64,000 nucleotides of DNA, taken from NCBI RefSeq assembly GCF_024713975.1, contig NC_091110.1, forward strand, positions 3,721,501 to 3,785,500, in the 5' to 3' direction. The number at the start of each line of letters is the position of its first letter. Within the stretch, counting starts at the first letter, position 1. The notes beneath the pieces are model-generated. The model was not told where the DNA came from. It did no database searches and worked only from the letters and a program-made list of their open reading frames with translations. Of the stretch, positions 1 to 10,805 are shown one piece after another. This DNA is from Paralichthys olivaceus (lineage: Eukaryota > Chordata > Actinopteri > Pleuronectiformes > Paralichthyidae). The position numbers were made by a program, and so were the translations under genes.

Positions 1-24
1 ACACACACACACACACATACACAA
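1..24. repeat. CA microsatellite, cut by the window edge
   Basis: The window opens inside an (AC)n run that decays into imperfect AC-rich sequence by about base 45. It lies in the RILPL1 intron upstream of the first visible exon. No coding potential is evident. Confidence 0.9.
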
Positions 25-162
25 ACGTGAATACGCACACACAAAGGAGCCTTCTCTGTGTCTGACTGCGAGCCAGTCTCTTTCGTGGTTTCACACAGAG
101 GCCACAGTCACCCTGACACGATGAGGAAAGAACAGCCTCAGTGTACAAGCACACCTGCTAGA

Positions 163-172
<10 letters not shown>

Positions 173-197
<25 letters not shown>

Positions 198-198
198 C
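173..198. repeat. CA microsatellite
   Basis: A TC-rich stretch runs into about 13 CA units, ending roughly 145 bases before the first visible RILPL1 exon. It is a simple repeat and probably length-polymorphic. Confidence 0.9.
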
Positions 199-343
199 AG
201 AGTTTCCTCTATACAAGTCCTTTCAGTTCCTCTAACTATTAATACAATTTGAAAATAATAAAATCTTTTTCTGATTAACTGATAAAAAAAACCTTTTGTG
301 TGCACACACTCCCTCACTGTCATCTCCTGTCTGTGCTTTCCAG

Positions 344-3300
344 GTATGACGGAGAGAGAGAGGCAGGTGATGAAGAAGCTTAAAGAAGTGGTGGACAAGC
401 AGAGAGACGAGATTCGAGCAAAGGACCGCGAGCTCACGCTGAAAAACGAGGACATAGAAGCAGTAAGATGAAGGGGACGGGCTCCTCTTTCTTTTTACTT
501 AAAGCAGCAGGAGGAAACTTTGCCTGCACACTGTTTGATTTCAGATAATGAGCTGATTAATCAATATAAGCTGCATGTAAAGCAGCAGAGGTCTGGATGA
601 AGTCCAACCGTGCAGTGAGTCAGAGGAGAGCAACAACACACCATGGGCTGTTTCGACAGAACAACACACAAGCTGTTATTAGCAGCATTAGATCGGTAGA
701 AAACAACGCAATCACAACAAAGTGTGACAAAGGGCTCGGCCCAGTGAACTGCAAACAAACAACAACCACTACATTTTGCAAGTGAACTAGTAGAATGTCG
801 ACATTTTCACGTGTCATAGCAGGAAAAACGTGGGTGTTACTGGTAATGGTGCATTCACACTGTGTCAGCAGAATGGAAAGAAGAGGGGAAATACTTGTTC
901 TTTCCATCTTGAGCATATTTCTGTGGTGGTTAGCCTTAATGCTATCTGTGCTACTCCACATAAACAGACTAAATTAGCTTCTTTTACTGTTTTTCCCAGT
1001 TTTAAAGAGATCGTTATCAACCAGATATAAAGATAAAAAAGACATGATATGGATTCTATTCATTTAAATTTTTGATTTCATTTTTATTACATTTTTTTGC
1101 TGCCATTTGTTCCAATGTAATTAGTTCACTTCACCGTTTCGCAAGCTGAAAACTACAAATCGGAAGCTTTTTGTTTTGGGCACAATAGATGTAACGGCGC
1201 GAGGATGCTACACTGTCATGACTCATAGGTACACTTACAGTAAATGAAGCTGAACACGTTATCAGGAAGTGCAGTATGATTAATACTGCCTTTGGTATTT
1301 CTTAGTCAGGAAAGGCCACGTGACGGCACGTTCAGATGAAAACAGAAGCTGTGCTCGTGGTTGCCAGGGGCGGTTAGCAGATGAAAGAGTAGTTATTTCT
1401 GCTTTATGACCAACTGTTCAGCCGCATCACACTCACCCTCAGTTGCAGCCATTTTTGTGTCAATGCTTTTTTTACATTACATTACATGTCATTTAGCTGA
1501 TGCTTTTATCCAAAGCTACTTACAATAAGTGCATTCAACCATGGGGGGGTACCAGCCCAGAACAGCAAGAATCATGGAAGTACAATTAGTTTTCAAAAAA
1601 GTCAAACTACAAGTGCTACATGTGCCATATAAGTTTTTTATATAAACACACAGTTGACAATGGTAATTAGACATCATCTTCATAACCAAGGTGTAGTCGG
1701 AAGAGATGTGTCTTTAGCCTTTCAGCAGAAGATGCGTATTTTCTGCTGTCTTGATGTCAATGGGGAGCTCTGCAGGTTTGATTCCGCCCTGGCCCTTTGC
1801 TGCGTGTCCAACTATCTCTAATTAGGTCCTCATTGTTTCTGTCCGCCTGTGTGTCCGCAGCTCCAGCAGCAGCAGTCTCGCCTCATGAAGATCAACCACG
1901 ACCTGCGTCATAAAATCTCCGTGGTGGAAGCTCAGGGGAAAGCGCTCATCGAACAGAAGGTGGAGCTGGAGGCCAGCGCTCAGGCCCGGGGCCAGGAAGT
2001 CGGCGCCCTACGGCAGGAAATCACACGCTTAAGGGAGCGACTTCAAGGAGAGCTTCCTGCCCAGAATCCTGAGGAACCGGCACCTCAGCCCCCTTCCCCT
2101 GCAGAGGTAACACAGCTCACAAAATCACTAAAAAGTAGTCTGAGATATAAGGCCAGAGTGTCCTTCTGTAGGGTGTGCAACTATGCTGTTCCTATGCACG
2201 TATCCTAGAAATGCACCTACCATTAATAATTCATTTTATTTTACATTTATACTATTTAATTTTTATCTATAAGTCCGGAACCAGTAGTTCAGTTGGTGTC
2301 TTTGTAGAACTATTCCTTCAAGCAATAAGGACTTCAAATATATTTATTAATTCAGCTTCAGTGCCCAGTCATATTAAATGAAAACAGAAATGCCAAGAAG
2401 CTCTATGTTCCCATTTTCAAACCAACGTGAAAACCAATACATTTAATTTCCTTCTTAAAGTTAATTGGTGCATGAAACACCAATGCATCTCAACATCTTT
2501 TTCCATAACGTCACATTAAAGACACACACTCTTCCCAAACAGCCCAGAAAGCAGGTAATAAACTGTCTTTTACTCCACCAGCGTGGCAAAGCTGCTACAG
2601 TTGGGGCGGCTGGGGGCTGGTCACAGAGACCTGACCTCTCTGAGCTAATGTGTGGTGGGGTTGACCCTGCCCCGCTGTCCCTGCCCGGTTCCCTCAGCCC
2701 AGAGGGACACGAGGACGGGGATGAGGAGGCGGAGGACGAGGCAGTGTTGCTTTGGGTAATGCAGAAGTGCCGGTTTGCAAACCAGAGCTTGTCTGATCGT
2801 CCTGACTCTAACTCCAGGCCTGCACTGCTCCCTGCAGAAAAGCAAACTTATAGATGATATTTTTTTTTAAAAGGTAGTGGACTAACATTTGTGCAACCCA
2901 TGAGAAGTGCATGGGTGTTTTGTTTGTGCGAGCTAACGGAGAATGTCCGTGGGATTTTTGGTTTCTCAGCCAACCGAGTGAGACTCTCTGTACCGATAAC
3001 CCTTCTAAATATAGATCACTCTGAGAGCTCAGGCTGTGGCAGCACATGAAGTTCCCCCTCATGTAACACTGACAGTATGAATAGTATAAAGTCCAACTGA
3101 AATGAAGAAGTGTGTCTCATCTGCTGCATAATTTGCTCCAGATTGGGTTTGGTGTCACGGGCTGCCTTTAGTCTTTGCATGAACGCTTCACAGTCCCAGA
3201 GAACTGGAACTTGTATTCATGCAGCTAATCAAATATATTTTGTTACAGCAGTAACTTCAGCGTTGGTCAAGTGGACGGCAGCTGCTACACAACACACTAC

Positions 3301-6300
3301 ACATCTTGCCTCCTTTCATTACACACCAAAAAAACTTGGACAAACAAATATTCACTAGGGGGGAAGTGCACTGCTGATGCCCCTTTTCAGGATAGAGCAT
3401 TATAATAATTATGACACTAAACTTTATTGATGTAGCACTTTCAAAACAAAGTTACAAAGAGCTTTATGAGATTAAACGATAAATGCAATTAAAATAATGA
3501 CGATGTTGAGCAATCGTTCATCAAAAGAGGCTAAATAAAAAAAATAATGATTTTTTGACAAATAAACAGAATATAACAACATGTTAACTCACTTGCAAAT
3601 GTGCTGGTGTGGTCTTTACACTTCAGTTCCACCGCCGACCACACACACACTGCACAGTGCAAGTTGATGGGTTTTACCATTGCAGCCTCCCAGCAGGACA
3701 TACAGTAGCTGTGCTGCTTTGTAGAGAGAACTGTTTCATCCCACACCCAGTATCTTTGTTACTTCTATCTGAATCTAAAGAGTTTAGTTTCACTCCTGCC
3801 TTCCTCTCTCAGACATCTGTATTTTTACAGTTTACCAGCCTCTTCCAGCAGCATTGCAACTGTGTCATGTTGCAACCGAACAGACACATATTGTGCTATT
3901 TGGTCAGGAGATACGTTTTTGGCTGTTGCAGGTATGAATGGTACAAACAGAGAAGCTGCAGCTTTGGTGTGTGACTAACACACCACCAAGCAGTTTTTAA
4001 ATCCTTTACCTCGCCAGAGCTCTGAGCCTGTTAATCCAACACAGACAGACAGTGACACTCTTAACCCTGCAGCTGCTGCGAAAAGAAAAAGGAACTTTTC
4101 TGGTGTTTCCTCTTCCTCTTGTCACCCTCTGTCTTCTTTTGAAGTAAAAACCTGTTGACAGCGAATAAAAAAAGCAACGATATGTTTAACAGTAGAGAAT
4201 CTGAACGTGGTTTCAGTTGGACTTTGTGTGGAGAATACAGATTGATAAGAATAATAGTGTTTTTGCGCTCAGTGCATGAGTGACTTCAGTGAGCTGCATG
4301 TGGTGTGACAAGGTTGCAGGTGGTTGTTTAACAGTGAATGTCTTGGTTGTGCTGAGTTAAAAAGAAACAGTGGAGGCTGGAGGGAAGTTCGAACTAAACA
4401 TTATTGGAACAAGGCTCGAGGTCTGACTTAGAGTTCAACGTTTGCCACCAGGAGGCGATGTGCGATGAGGACATGCCTGCTGTGTTCCAATATTTTACCA
4501 AGGTATCCTCACTTCCTTCCTGCCCTCCTTCCTTCCTTCCCTTTGACAGGTTTTGTTTCCTCCGTGTGATGCATTTGTCTCTTGGCAGGAGGCGCTGTGC
4601 GAGGAGGAGCTGGGAGGCCCTGACCCTCAAGACCCGAACCGGCCCCGGTTCACGCTGCAGGAGCTGAGGGACGTCCTGCACGAGAGGAATGAGCTCAAGG
4701 CCAAAGTTTTTCTGCTGCAGGAGGAGCTGGCTTATTACAGAAGGTACTCAAGGACATGTGTATTTTAAGTGTTAACAAAATAGGAAAGAGAATTCTTTAT
4801 GGTTTCAGAGCAGGGGGAATTATGAAGTGAAGCTTTGGGCCTGTATTTATTATTTTTGCAAAATAAAAATCCTTCACTTTTACTCCTTCCTTCTTGTAAA
4901 CATAAATATATTTATCATTAAATATTAAAGTTCTGTAGAGAACAGAATTGTGAACATAAACATTATGAATTTCCTTTTTTCAGTACAAACAACACATAGA
5001 AAGCTGGCATTGATTTGTATCGGTTTTAAATTCTCTTAATATCCTGGATGTACCTTGTACACCAACAGCAGCGTTTTTATTTTATTTTCATTTGCAGCCA
5101 ATTAATTACTACTGTAGATATAAAAAGTTGTTGATTTATTTTTTATGCATACAAACCTTGTACCAACAAACCTACTCATAAAAACACAAATTGATTACCC
5201 TTGTACATGTTAAATGCATTGTACATTGATAATTATTATCAATATTGATCAATTAGTCACCCAGCTCTACCATTCAGGGAGATGTCAGCAGCAGTAAGCC
5301 ACTACAAGTTTTGACTCCTAAGTTTAGAGCATTTTAAATTTGAGTTCTTTCAGCCCATGACTTTATTGATCATCACTATAAGAATTCTGCGATCTGGGTT
5401 TTATTATATGTGTTAGCGTGTTCATGAACCAAACCAGTCTTTACGTGTCGATGATGGTTGTGACGCTCTGTCTTCGCAGTGATGAGACGGTAGATGAGAC
5501 TGTTACTCCTTCTCCGTCTCCCTCGCCTGAACTGAGGACACGCTCCAGATCTTCTGCCCAGCCAGAGTCCGGAATCAAACGCCTGTATGTAGTGCTGGCT
5601 TGCCTACAAATACACACACACACAGAAACACACAAACACACACAGCCGTTTTTAGACTCACTCACTCACTCAGCTGCACATGCCTGTGAAAACACTCGCC
5701 TGCTTAAAACACACTCCCTTCGTCGACTTTGAGATGCAGAGTTTCCGCAGGGTCTTAAAAAAGTCTAAAATTCAATCATCTGAATTTGGGTGTTAGAAAT
5801 AAACATAATAAACATATTTAAAAATATGATGTATTAGTTCTCATATACGTGCAGGTTGCGCTACTGCCATTGCAATTTAATTATTTTTTCTGAAGAGAAA
5901 TGTTTTGGCGGCCTGCTTAGTTTGTAACGTGCCCGTGTGTTGTAGTACTACATACAAGACCAACATGGAACTGATAACTGAGTCTGGGCGGCTGTGGCTG
6001 AGGAGTAGAGCGTTCGTCCTCGGTTTGAATCTCAGTCTTTCCCATGTGCATGTCCGAGGCGTCTTTGGGCTAGTTACTGAAACCCGAATTGCCCCTAATT
6101 GAAAAAAGGGCTGCCAATAGATGCACTGTATGAATCTCAGTGTGAATGGGTGACTGGCAATATGGTGCTTTGAGTTGTCATTAAGAATCTAAATAAATAC
6201 AGACCATTTACCATTTATCTCCAAACAACCTGGCCATCACGGTGCGCTCAGCTCTGCTGTAGGACAGACTGGACAGCTACTGTGGTTTGAGAGATAATGT

Positions 6301-7499
6301 GGTGTATGAGGGTTCGGCTCTACTCTGCTCTACTCTGCTACCCTTATCTTCAGTTATGGGGAAATTTAAATAATTCTGAGACTCAGATTTTCCTTTAAAT
6401 CTCTCACACTTGACATAGCTGTTACATTTCATTCATTATGTCTTAAAATGGCTTAAGGAAATCTTAAATATAACTTCTGAAACCTGCAGAAACATTGAGA
6501 TGAGTCAGAAGTAAGTTTGTTAGTCAAAGGCCGATTACTTTGTATGTGACTGCTCAAACGTTTATATGATTTAAAAAAACGAATCTCTACCAAGCACATG
6601 GCTCTATTTCAGGCTGCCAACACTTTAATACTTATACAGTACAAGTAATACTACCTTCTGAGATATTACTGTGGGTTCTGCAGGATTACTTCATACTGAG
6701 GTTAGTGGTGACAGCAGCTGAACATAATGTCATCACACATCAACTCCACATGTACAATGTGACCACAAGAATAATTGTGTTTCAGCTGAAAAACCACTTT
6801 CAGCCATTTCGACTGGAAACAGCTCATTCATAAACCACAGACCCACATCCTGTGTTTGTCTGATCTAAAATAAACCAGAGATAACACAGCAGCCGAGTGA
6901 AACTGAGTGACACTCCCGCTAAAGTACCCCTGTCTGTCCTCTGGGCCAACATGCTGCTCAAATCAGAGTTCTTCAGAGAAAACACATAGTAGTGATACTT
7001 AAAATGTATTTTAATAATTTTTTTTTAATTTTTATAGCACTTTTTCAAAACAAAGTGCTCCACAAATAAAAGACACAAGTAAAAATAAAAAATAAAAATA
7101 AAAACACTAAAACTTAGCATAACCACCCATTATAATAGTAATAAATAGAATAGGGTAAAATCAGTGGAACTGCTGTACGATAAAAGTAAGTTTTAAGCTT
7201 TGACTTAAAGGAAGCTACTGACTTAGCCTGTCATCTTTCTTCAGACAGGAGCCTCTGAGCTCTTATTTGAGAAGCTCTCTTCCTCTCATCTCTTCCTCTC
7301 ACTCCTCCAGTGACGCTCCATCATAAGTAAAAGTCCTGCATTTAAAATTCCTGCTTCAGAAAAAGTAAAGAATAATTACCAGCTAAGTAGAAACCAATAA
7401 ATCCACATTAATAAAGTGGAACATTATGAAGTCTGGTAGAAAGTTGTATAAAATGGAATCACAGTATCTCATAACTGTATCTAATGACACTGGTTGAGT

Positions 7500-7535
<36 letters not shown>

Positions 7536-9461
7536 CCCCACAGAGGTCAAAGGTTGATGTGGTCTCCCCCTGTTCGTCCCCCCCTCCCCTTCTCTGTGTA
7601 TCTCTTCCTGTTTGTGTGTGTCTTTACATGTGTGTGTAACAGGATCTTCACAGCCATTATGCCGATGGTGGCGGCTGGTTTGATCCCAGATGACCCCACT
7701 TTACAGCCAATCAGACGTCTCGTATCGCTTGTATGACTCTACATTTGGTTGGCTTCCAGAGTCTTTTGCGTTTTCTCTGCTAACAGCCTCGCTCCCCCTG
7801 CATGTCCCGGCTGTCTGAGCCCTCATTCCCACCTTTGCCGCATTCTGATTGGCTGATCGTGGGGCTGTCTTATTATCACCGTCAACTGGGATGACTGTGG
7901 ATCACAAACATCAGCCAGTCAGAATAGATTTGTAGCCGACTTCTCTTTACCTCCGCTGACCCCAGTAACCGCTGTTCACCTCTGCACCCGCGCTTTAAAC
8001 TGACAAGAATAATACAGTTATTAATATTTAATAATAATAAAGAACTTGGAGAGCAACGACAGAACCACACAGGACATGAGAGTTCAAATGAAATTCAAAT
8101 CTGTTGCACATCTCATCTCATTCAACTGACAAAACAAAAACTAATGCAACAAATAAATGTTGTAACTCGAAAGTGCTCTGTGAAGAAAATAACAATAATT
8201 GCATTAATTTGCTGTATACATTATTATAATTACTGTAAAATCACAGTTATTTTTAAATTTGGGCCTCAAAGTGTGAGTGTGAAATGAGAGAAAATAAGTT
8301 AAGTTGTACATTTCATATAAACAATCATTTAATGTTATACTGTAAACTGCACTGTGTTTTCCATCTACAGTCCAGCTACAGTGATAACCAATAAACAGAA
8401 AGTGTCTGTTTGTGACGACTCTGTGCCGACTGACGTTCCCTGAACACAGACACAGATTTTCCCTCCTGTCTCTTCTCTTTCCTTCTTGTCTCTGTACGTT
8501 TCTAAAGTAAAAATATGATCCAGGATACGGCCAGAATCTTTTGTTTACATTGATGCATGTGAAGTGTAAAACGTGCACACGGGTAACTCAGTTAGTTGTT
8601 TTTCTAGATGATTAACCTGTGTAGTCATTTCATTTGAATCATTAAAGAACAATATCAATATTTATCACAATATAATAAAGGTTGATGATGATGAAATGAT
8701 CTGAAACACACGGCCAGAGCAGCCAAAGAGCTTTTCAGGATGAAGGGAGGTGGAATATCAGTACCTGCTCTCTGACTCGAGACAGAGAGAACACACAACA
8801 AGCTGAGAGGAAGTCAATGATGGCAATGGATTATCCACAAAATAAAACAAGAAATATTACAATAATGTATTTGACCTCATAGATCTGTCCAGTTTCTTTT
8901 GAACCACGTAACTGTGGCAACTATGTGTTAATTATGCTATTATCTTTACTTGTGCGTTGCCTGTGGCCTGTGGTCATGCTGCGTTCAGCTTTCTTGCTGA
9001 AACTGTAAAAGTGAACTGCAGTAATTGAGCTGTGGCACCAAATCTGACACTGCGCTTCCTTGGGCCCTTAACAATGGACATGGCAAGTTTGACGTTGATG
9101 CGGTGAACGGTTTACGAGATATGCGAGACAGAGGCGTGCGTGTTACAAAGAAAGAAAAATGTGTAACTGTTGAAATACCTGTGGTCTGAACTGCATCATA
9201 ATGGTAGTTTGCCATAACTCTAACACTGCTTCACATATAACTGATAGTCCCTGCAAATGATACAGACATCTTTCTGTCATCCACACTTCCTTTCAAGCCT
9301 CTGTCTTCTCTCCACTCTGTTGTCGCAGGTTTAGTTTCTTCTCGCGTGACAAACAGAAGACTTCGCAGCGGAACGCGCAGTTCGGCGACAGCTTTGGCTC
9401 ATGGGCGGGGAAGGACGAGGTGTACACGGAAGAGGCCCAGGAGGCGTTACAGCACATGTAG
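344..9461 (+). CDS. rilpl1: RILP-like protein 1 (3' part of gene; 5' exons outside window)
   Basis: RILPL1 is a centrosome/ciliary-base adaptor. Family knowledge: its RH2 domain binds LRRK2-phosphorylated Rab8/Rab10, and it controls protein export from primary cilia. Exons by splice signals and phase: 344-462, 1861-2106, 4589-4743, 5480-5584, 9329-9461 (stop TAG 9459-9461), about 252 codons. The first two exons encode a coiled coil (VMKKLKEVVDKQRDEIRAKD, then LMKINHDLRH) nearly identical to human. Exon 4589-4743 holds RH2: RPRFTLQELRDVLHERNELK and LLQEELAYY; the RPR arginines and following lysine match phospho-Rab contact positions known in RILPL2. The last exon gives FSFFSRD and ends EALQHM, the RILPL1 tail. 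The RH1 domain and start codon lie left of the window. Two further candidate exons are listed separately. Identity is firm; 5' structure is unseen. Confidence 0.95.
1465..1775. repeat. Dispersed fish repeat (SINE-like or MITE-like), family unassigned
   Basis: This intronic block starts with repeated 'acatt' units and continues with a 'cttttatccaaagc...acttacaataagtgcattcaaccatg' type sequence that I recognise as recurring in fish genomes. It ends near 'ctgctgtcttgatgtcaatggggagct', just before the RILPL1 exon at 1861. Exact boundaries and class cannot be fixed without a repeat library. Confidence 0.6.
2582..2755 (+). CDS. rilpl1: Candidate RILPL1 cassette exon (58 codons, in frame)
   Basis: A pyrimidine-rich acceptor (cttttactccaccag) precedes 2582 and a donor (gtaatg) follows 2755. 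The 174-base interval is open in the frame needed to join the phase-0 exon ending at 2106 to the phase-0 exon starting at 4589. The peptide contains GGVDPAPLSLPGSLSPEGHE followed by an acidic GDEEAEDEA run. Human RILPL1 has an acidic linker at this position but, as I remember it, not this sequence. It could be a fish-specific or alternative linker exon, or a chance open stretch. The exact phase match and acidic composition favour a real exon. Confidence 0.5.
2756..4588. other. RILPL1 intron, no further gene seen
   Basis: Apart from the dispersed repeat near 3415-3500 and a CT-rich tract around 4510-4545, I see only A/T-rich intronic sequence with scattered stops on both strands. Open stretches near 3110-3358 and 3609-3974 lack matched splice sites or recognisable protein. 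Confidence 0.6.
3415..3500. repeat. Dispersed repeat fragment ('tagcactttcaaaacaaag' type)
   Basis: The text 'actttattgatgtagcactttcaaaacaaagtt' is shared with the intronic block at 7005-7330 ('tatagcactttttcaaaacaaagtgc') and resembles the start of the block near 43905. The three look like diverged members of one interspersed family. Class is not determined. Confidence 0.5.
5480..5584 (+). CDS. rilpl1: RILPL1 linker exon before the C-terminal tail
   Basis: This 105-base exon starts after 'tcttcgcag' and ends before 'gtatgt'. It completes a serine codon at its start and leaves two bases of a leucine codon at its end. It encodes a Ser/Pro-rich stretch followed by PESGIKRL, which matches the human linker immediately before FSFFSRD. 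It is the branch point for the two possible C-termini, at 7643 or 9329. Confidence 0.9.
5610..5643. repeat. Imperfect CA repeat
   Basis: An interrupted ACAC/AAAC simple repeat sits just downstream of the RILPL1 linker exon donor. Confidence 0.8.
5968..6216 (+). repeat. tRNA-like SINE copy (family A, copy 1)
   Basis: Intronic block with a degenerate box A ('tggctgaggagtagagc') and box B ('ggtttgaatctcag'), then 'tgcactgtatgaatctcagtg', 'gtgaatgggtgactgg' and a terminal 'aaatacagaccatttacc'. The body and tail recur at 48795-49145 and partly at 21105-21250. This supports a tRNA-derived SINE or a related non-autonomous element. It is not a functional tRNA gene because no cloverleaf is intact. 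Confidence 0.65.
7005..7330. repeat. Dispersed A/T-rich repeat, same family as 3415-3500
   Basis: Starts with 'ttttatagcactttttcaaaacaaagtgc', continues through A-rich 'aaaataaaaa' runs and ends near 'cactcctccagtgacgctccatcat'. The layout matches a recurrent fish interspersed repeat. Edges are approximate. Confidence 0.5.
7501..7534. repeat. CA microsatellite
   Basis: Seventeen uninterrupted CA units lie about 110 bases upstream of the candidate alternative last exon of RILPL1. Confidence 0.95.
7643..7736 (+). CDS. rilpl1: Candidate alternative terminal exon of RILPL1
   Basis: An acceptor (gtgtgtgtaacag) precedes 7643. Joined to the exon ending at 5584 (phase 2, CT+G) it reads as a leucine codon then IFTAIMPMVAAGLIPDDPTL and QPIRRLVSLV before TGA at 7734-7736. 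The peptide looks protein-like and the frame fits exactly. The exon cannot splice in frame into 9329 because its only plausible donor (gtatga after CTT) leaves the wrong phase. It therefore fits an alternative C-terminus replacing FSFFSRD...EALQHM. No obvious AATAAA follows closely, which is the main doubt. Confidence 0.5.
7737..9328. other. RILPL1 intron, nothing further recognised
   Basis: Sequence is A/T-rich with no recognisable exon on either strand. Minus-strand open stretches around 8204-8578 are low-complexity translations without splice context. Confidence 0.6.
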
Positions 9462-9637
9462 TCACCGGACACAGGACTCGACGAGGTCACTCAAACCCCG
9501 AAAACTCTCAACGCTCCATGTTCATCGCTCAAGGCCGGCCCGTGAACCATCGATCGCACACCAAACCGCCACTAGTGACTCACACCGCAGCTGAACTCTC
9601 GTGTCCATGAGGTGAGAGGAACGACAGAAGAGTGGAA

Positions 9638-9905
9638 AATAAATTCCTCTAGAAACGTTTATTTAAATAGATGAGAATTACATATCTCAGTGACGACAAG
9701 TACAAACCGCCAGAAAGTATTTCGGCCTCAGAAGGTTTTTACAGAACGAGATGATGGAGGAGAGGGTAAACTCAAGTTGTGGGATGGAAAGTGGAAAGTT
9801 GTTTTAGTTCAAGTGGTCAATGTTGTGTTGCTTAAAGTCCACAGTAAACAGTGGGTGAATGTTTCTCCACAGATGAAGGTTTGGGACACAAAAGTGTGCA
9901 ATAAA
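9638..9905 (+). terminator. rilpl1: RILPL1 candidate poly(A) signals
   Basis: Canonical AATAAA hexamers lie at 9638-9643 (177 bases after the stop) and at 9900-9905, the latter followed by the T/G-rich 'tgttttgtct'. They predict a short 3' UTR of roughly 0.2 or 0.45 kb. Which is used is not decidable from sequence. Confidence 0.55.
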
Positions 9906-10498
9906 TGTTTTGTCTAAAACTACACAACTCCAGATGTTGACTCACAAAACGGAGGCAATTTCCCAAGGGTTTGTTTATTCAATGACGACAAACCTGCTAT
10001 GAAAAAACACAATCAATGTGGCTTTTTACTCTTTAATCTTTGGAGAAAATGAGAGCAACACTTTTGTGTCCCTGTCATTTATTTAATCCTGTCCTTGTCC
10101 GTGCAGCTCTGTCACCAGCGTTCTGTCGGTTCAAACTATGCAGCCCCGCTAATTTAAAACACGCGGGGCCTGGTTATAAAATGTTGCAGAGAAATTGAAA
10201 AGCTGTCTTCAGAAAAACAAAAAAACACAATAATTGTATTTATAATGTAGTGTCCGCCATGCAACATAATGTAATTATGGAAGCCCATTCTGCCAGCAAA
10301 ATAAAATAATATAAATTCAATTAAAAACATTTTTTTGACCAAATATCTCTTAATTATTCAGATTTTCTAGGTCATCATAATTTAGATTTACTGTTTGTGT
10401 GAAGACTTTTGAATAACAGCGCTTATTATGCCATCATTTTTACATAAAAGGGGAACTTATTTTATGTATTAACTCAGTATGTTTTTTACATTAGTAGT

Positions 10499-10565
10499 TA
10501 CCACAGGTTCTTTTTCATGTTTGGAAGGAGAGGGTGAGGTGAAGGGTGTTCAGCTGCAACTTCTC
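10499..10565 (+). mobile_element. MITE fragment (family B, copy 1, truncated)
   Basis: The text 'accacaggttctttttcatgtttggaagg...attcagctgcaac' type sequence matches the interior of the longer element at 46508-46869. Both ends are missing, so this is a truncated relic. Confidence 0.6.
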
Positions 10566-10733
10566 ATTTAAAACAAATCCCAACATGAGTTGGAAAAGAT
10601 CTGTTGTGTTTCACTGTTATCCAACTAATGTAGTGCATTATTATACATTTTCATTAGGCCCCCTCATTAAAATATTTTTATGATTAAAAATATAACTTTA
10701 CTTCTTATGTGTTTTTCATTGAATTTTGATACA

Positions 10734-10805
10734 GACAAATTAAATCCAATTCAATTTTATATGTATTGCGCCAAATCATAATATACATCATCTCAAGGGA
10801 CTTGA
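10734..10805. repeat. Dispersed repeat fragment ('gcgccaaatca' type)
   Basis: 'aattcaattttatatgtattgcgccaaatcata...catctcaagggacttgatg' resembles a very common fish interspersed sequence. Only a short piece is present and the class is not known to me. Confidence 0.5.

Noticed and set aside
5985-6060. tRNA gene at the box A/B-like sequence
   Set aside because: Boxes are degenerate, no cloverleaf can be drawn, and the block is shared with other dispersed copies, so it is a tRNA-derived repeat.
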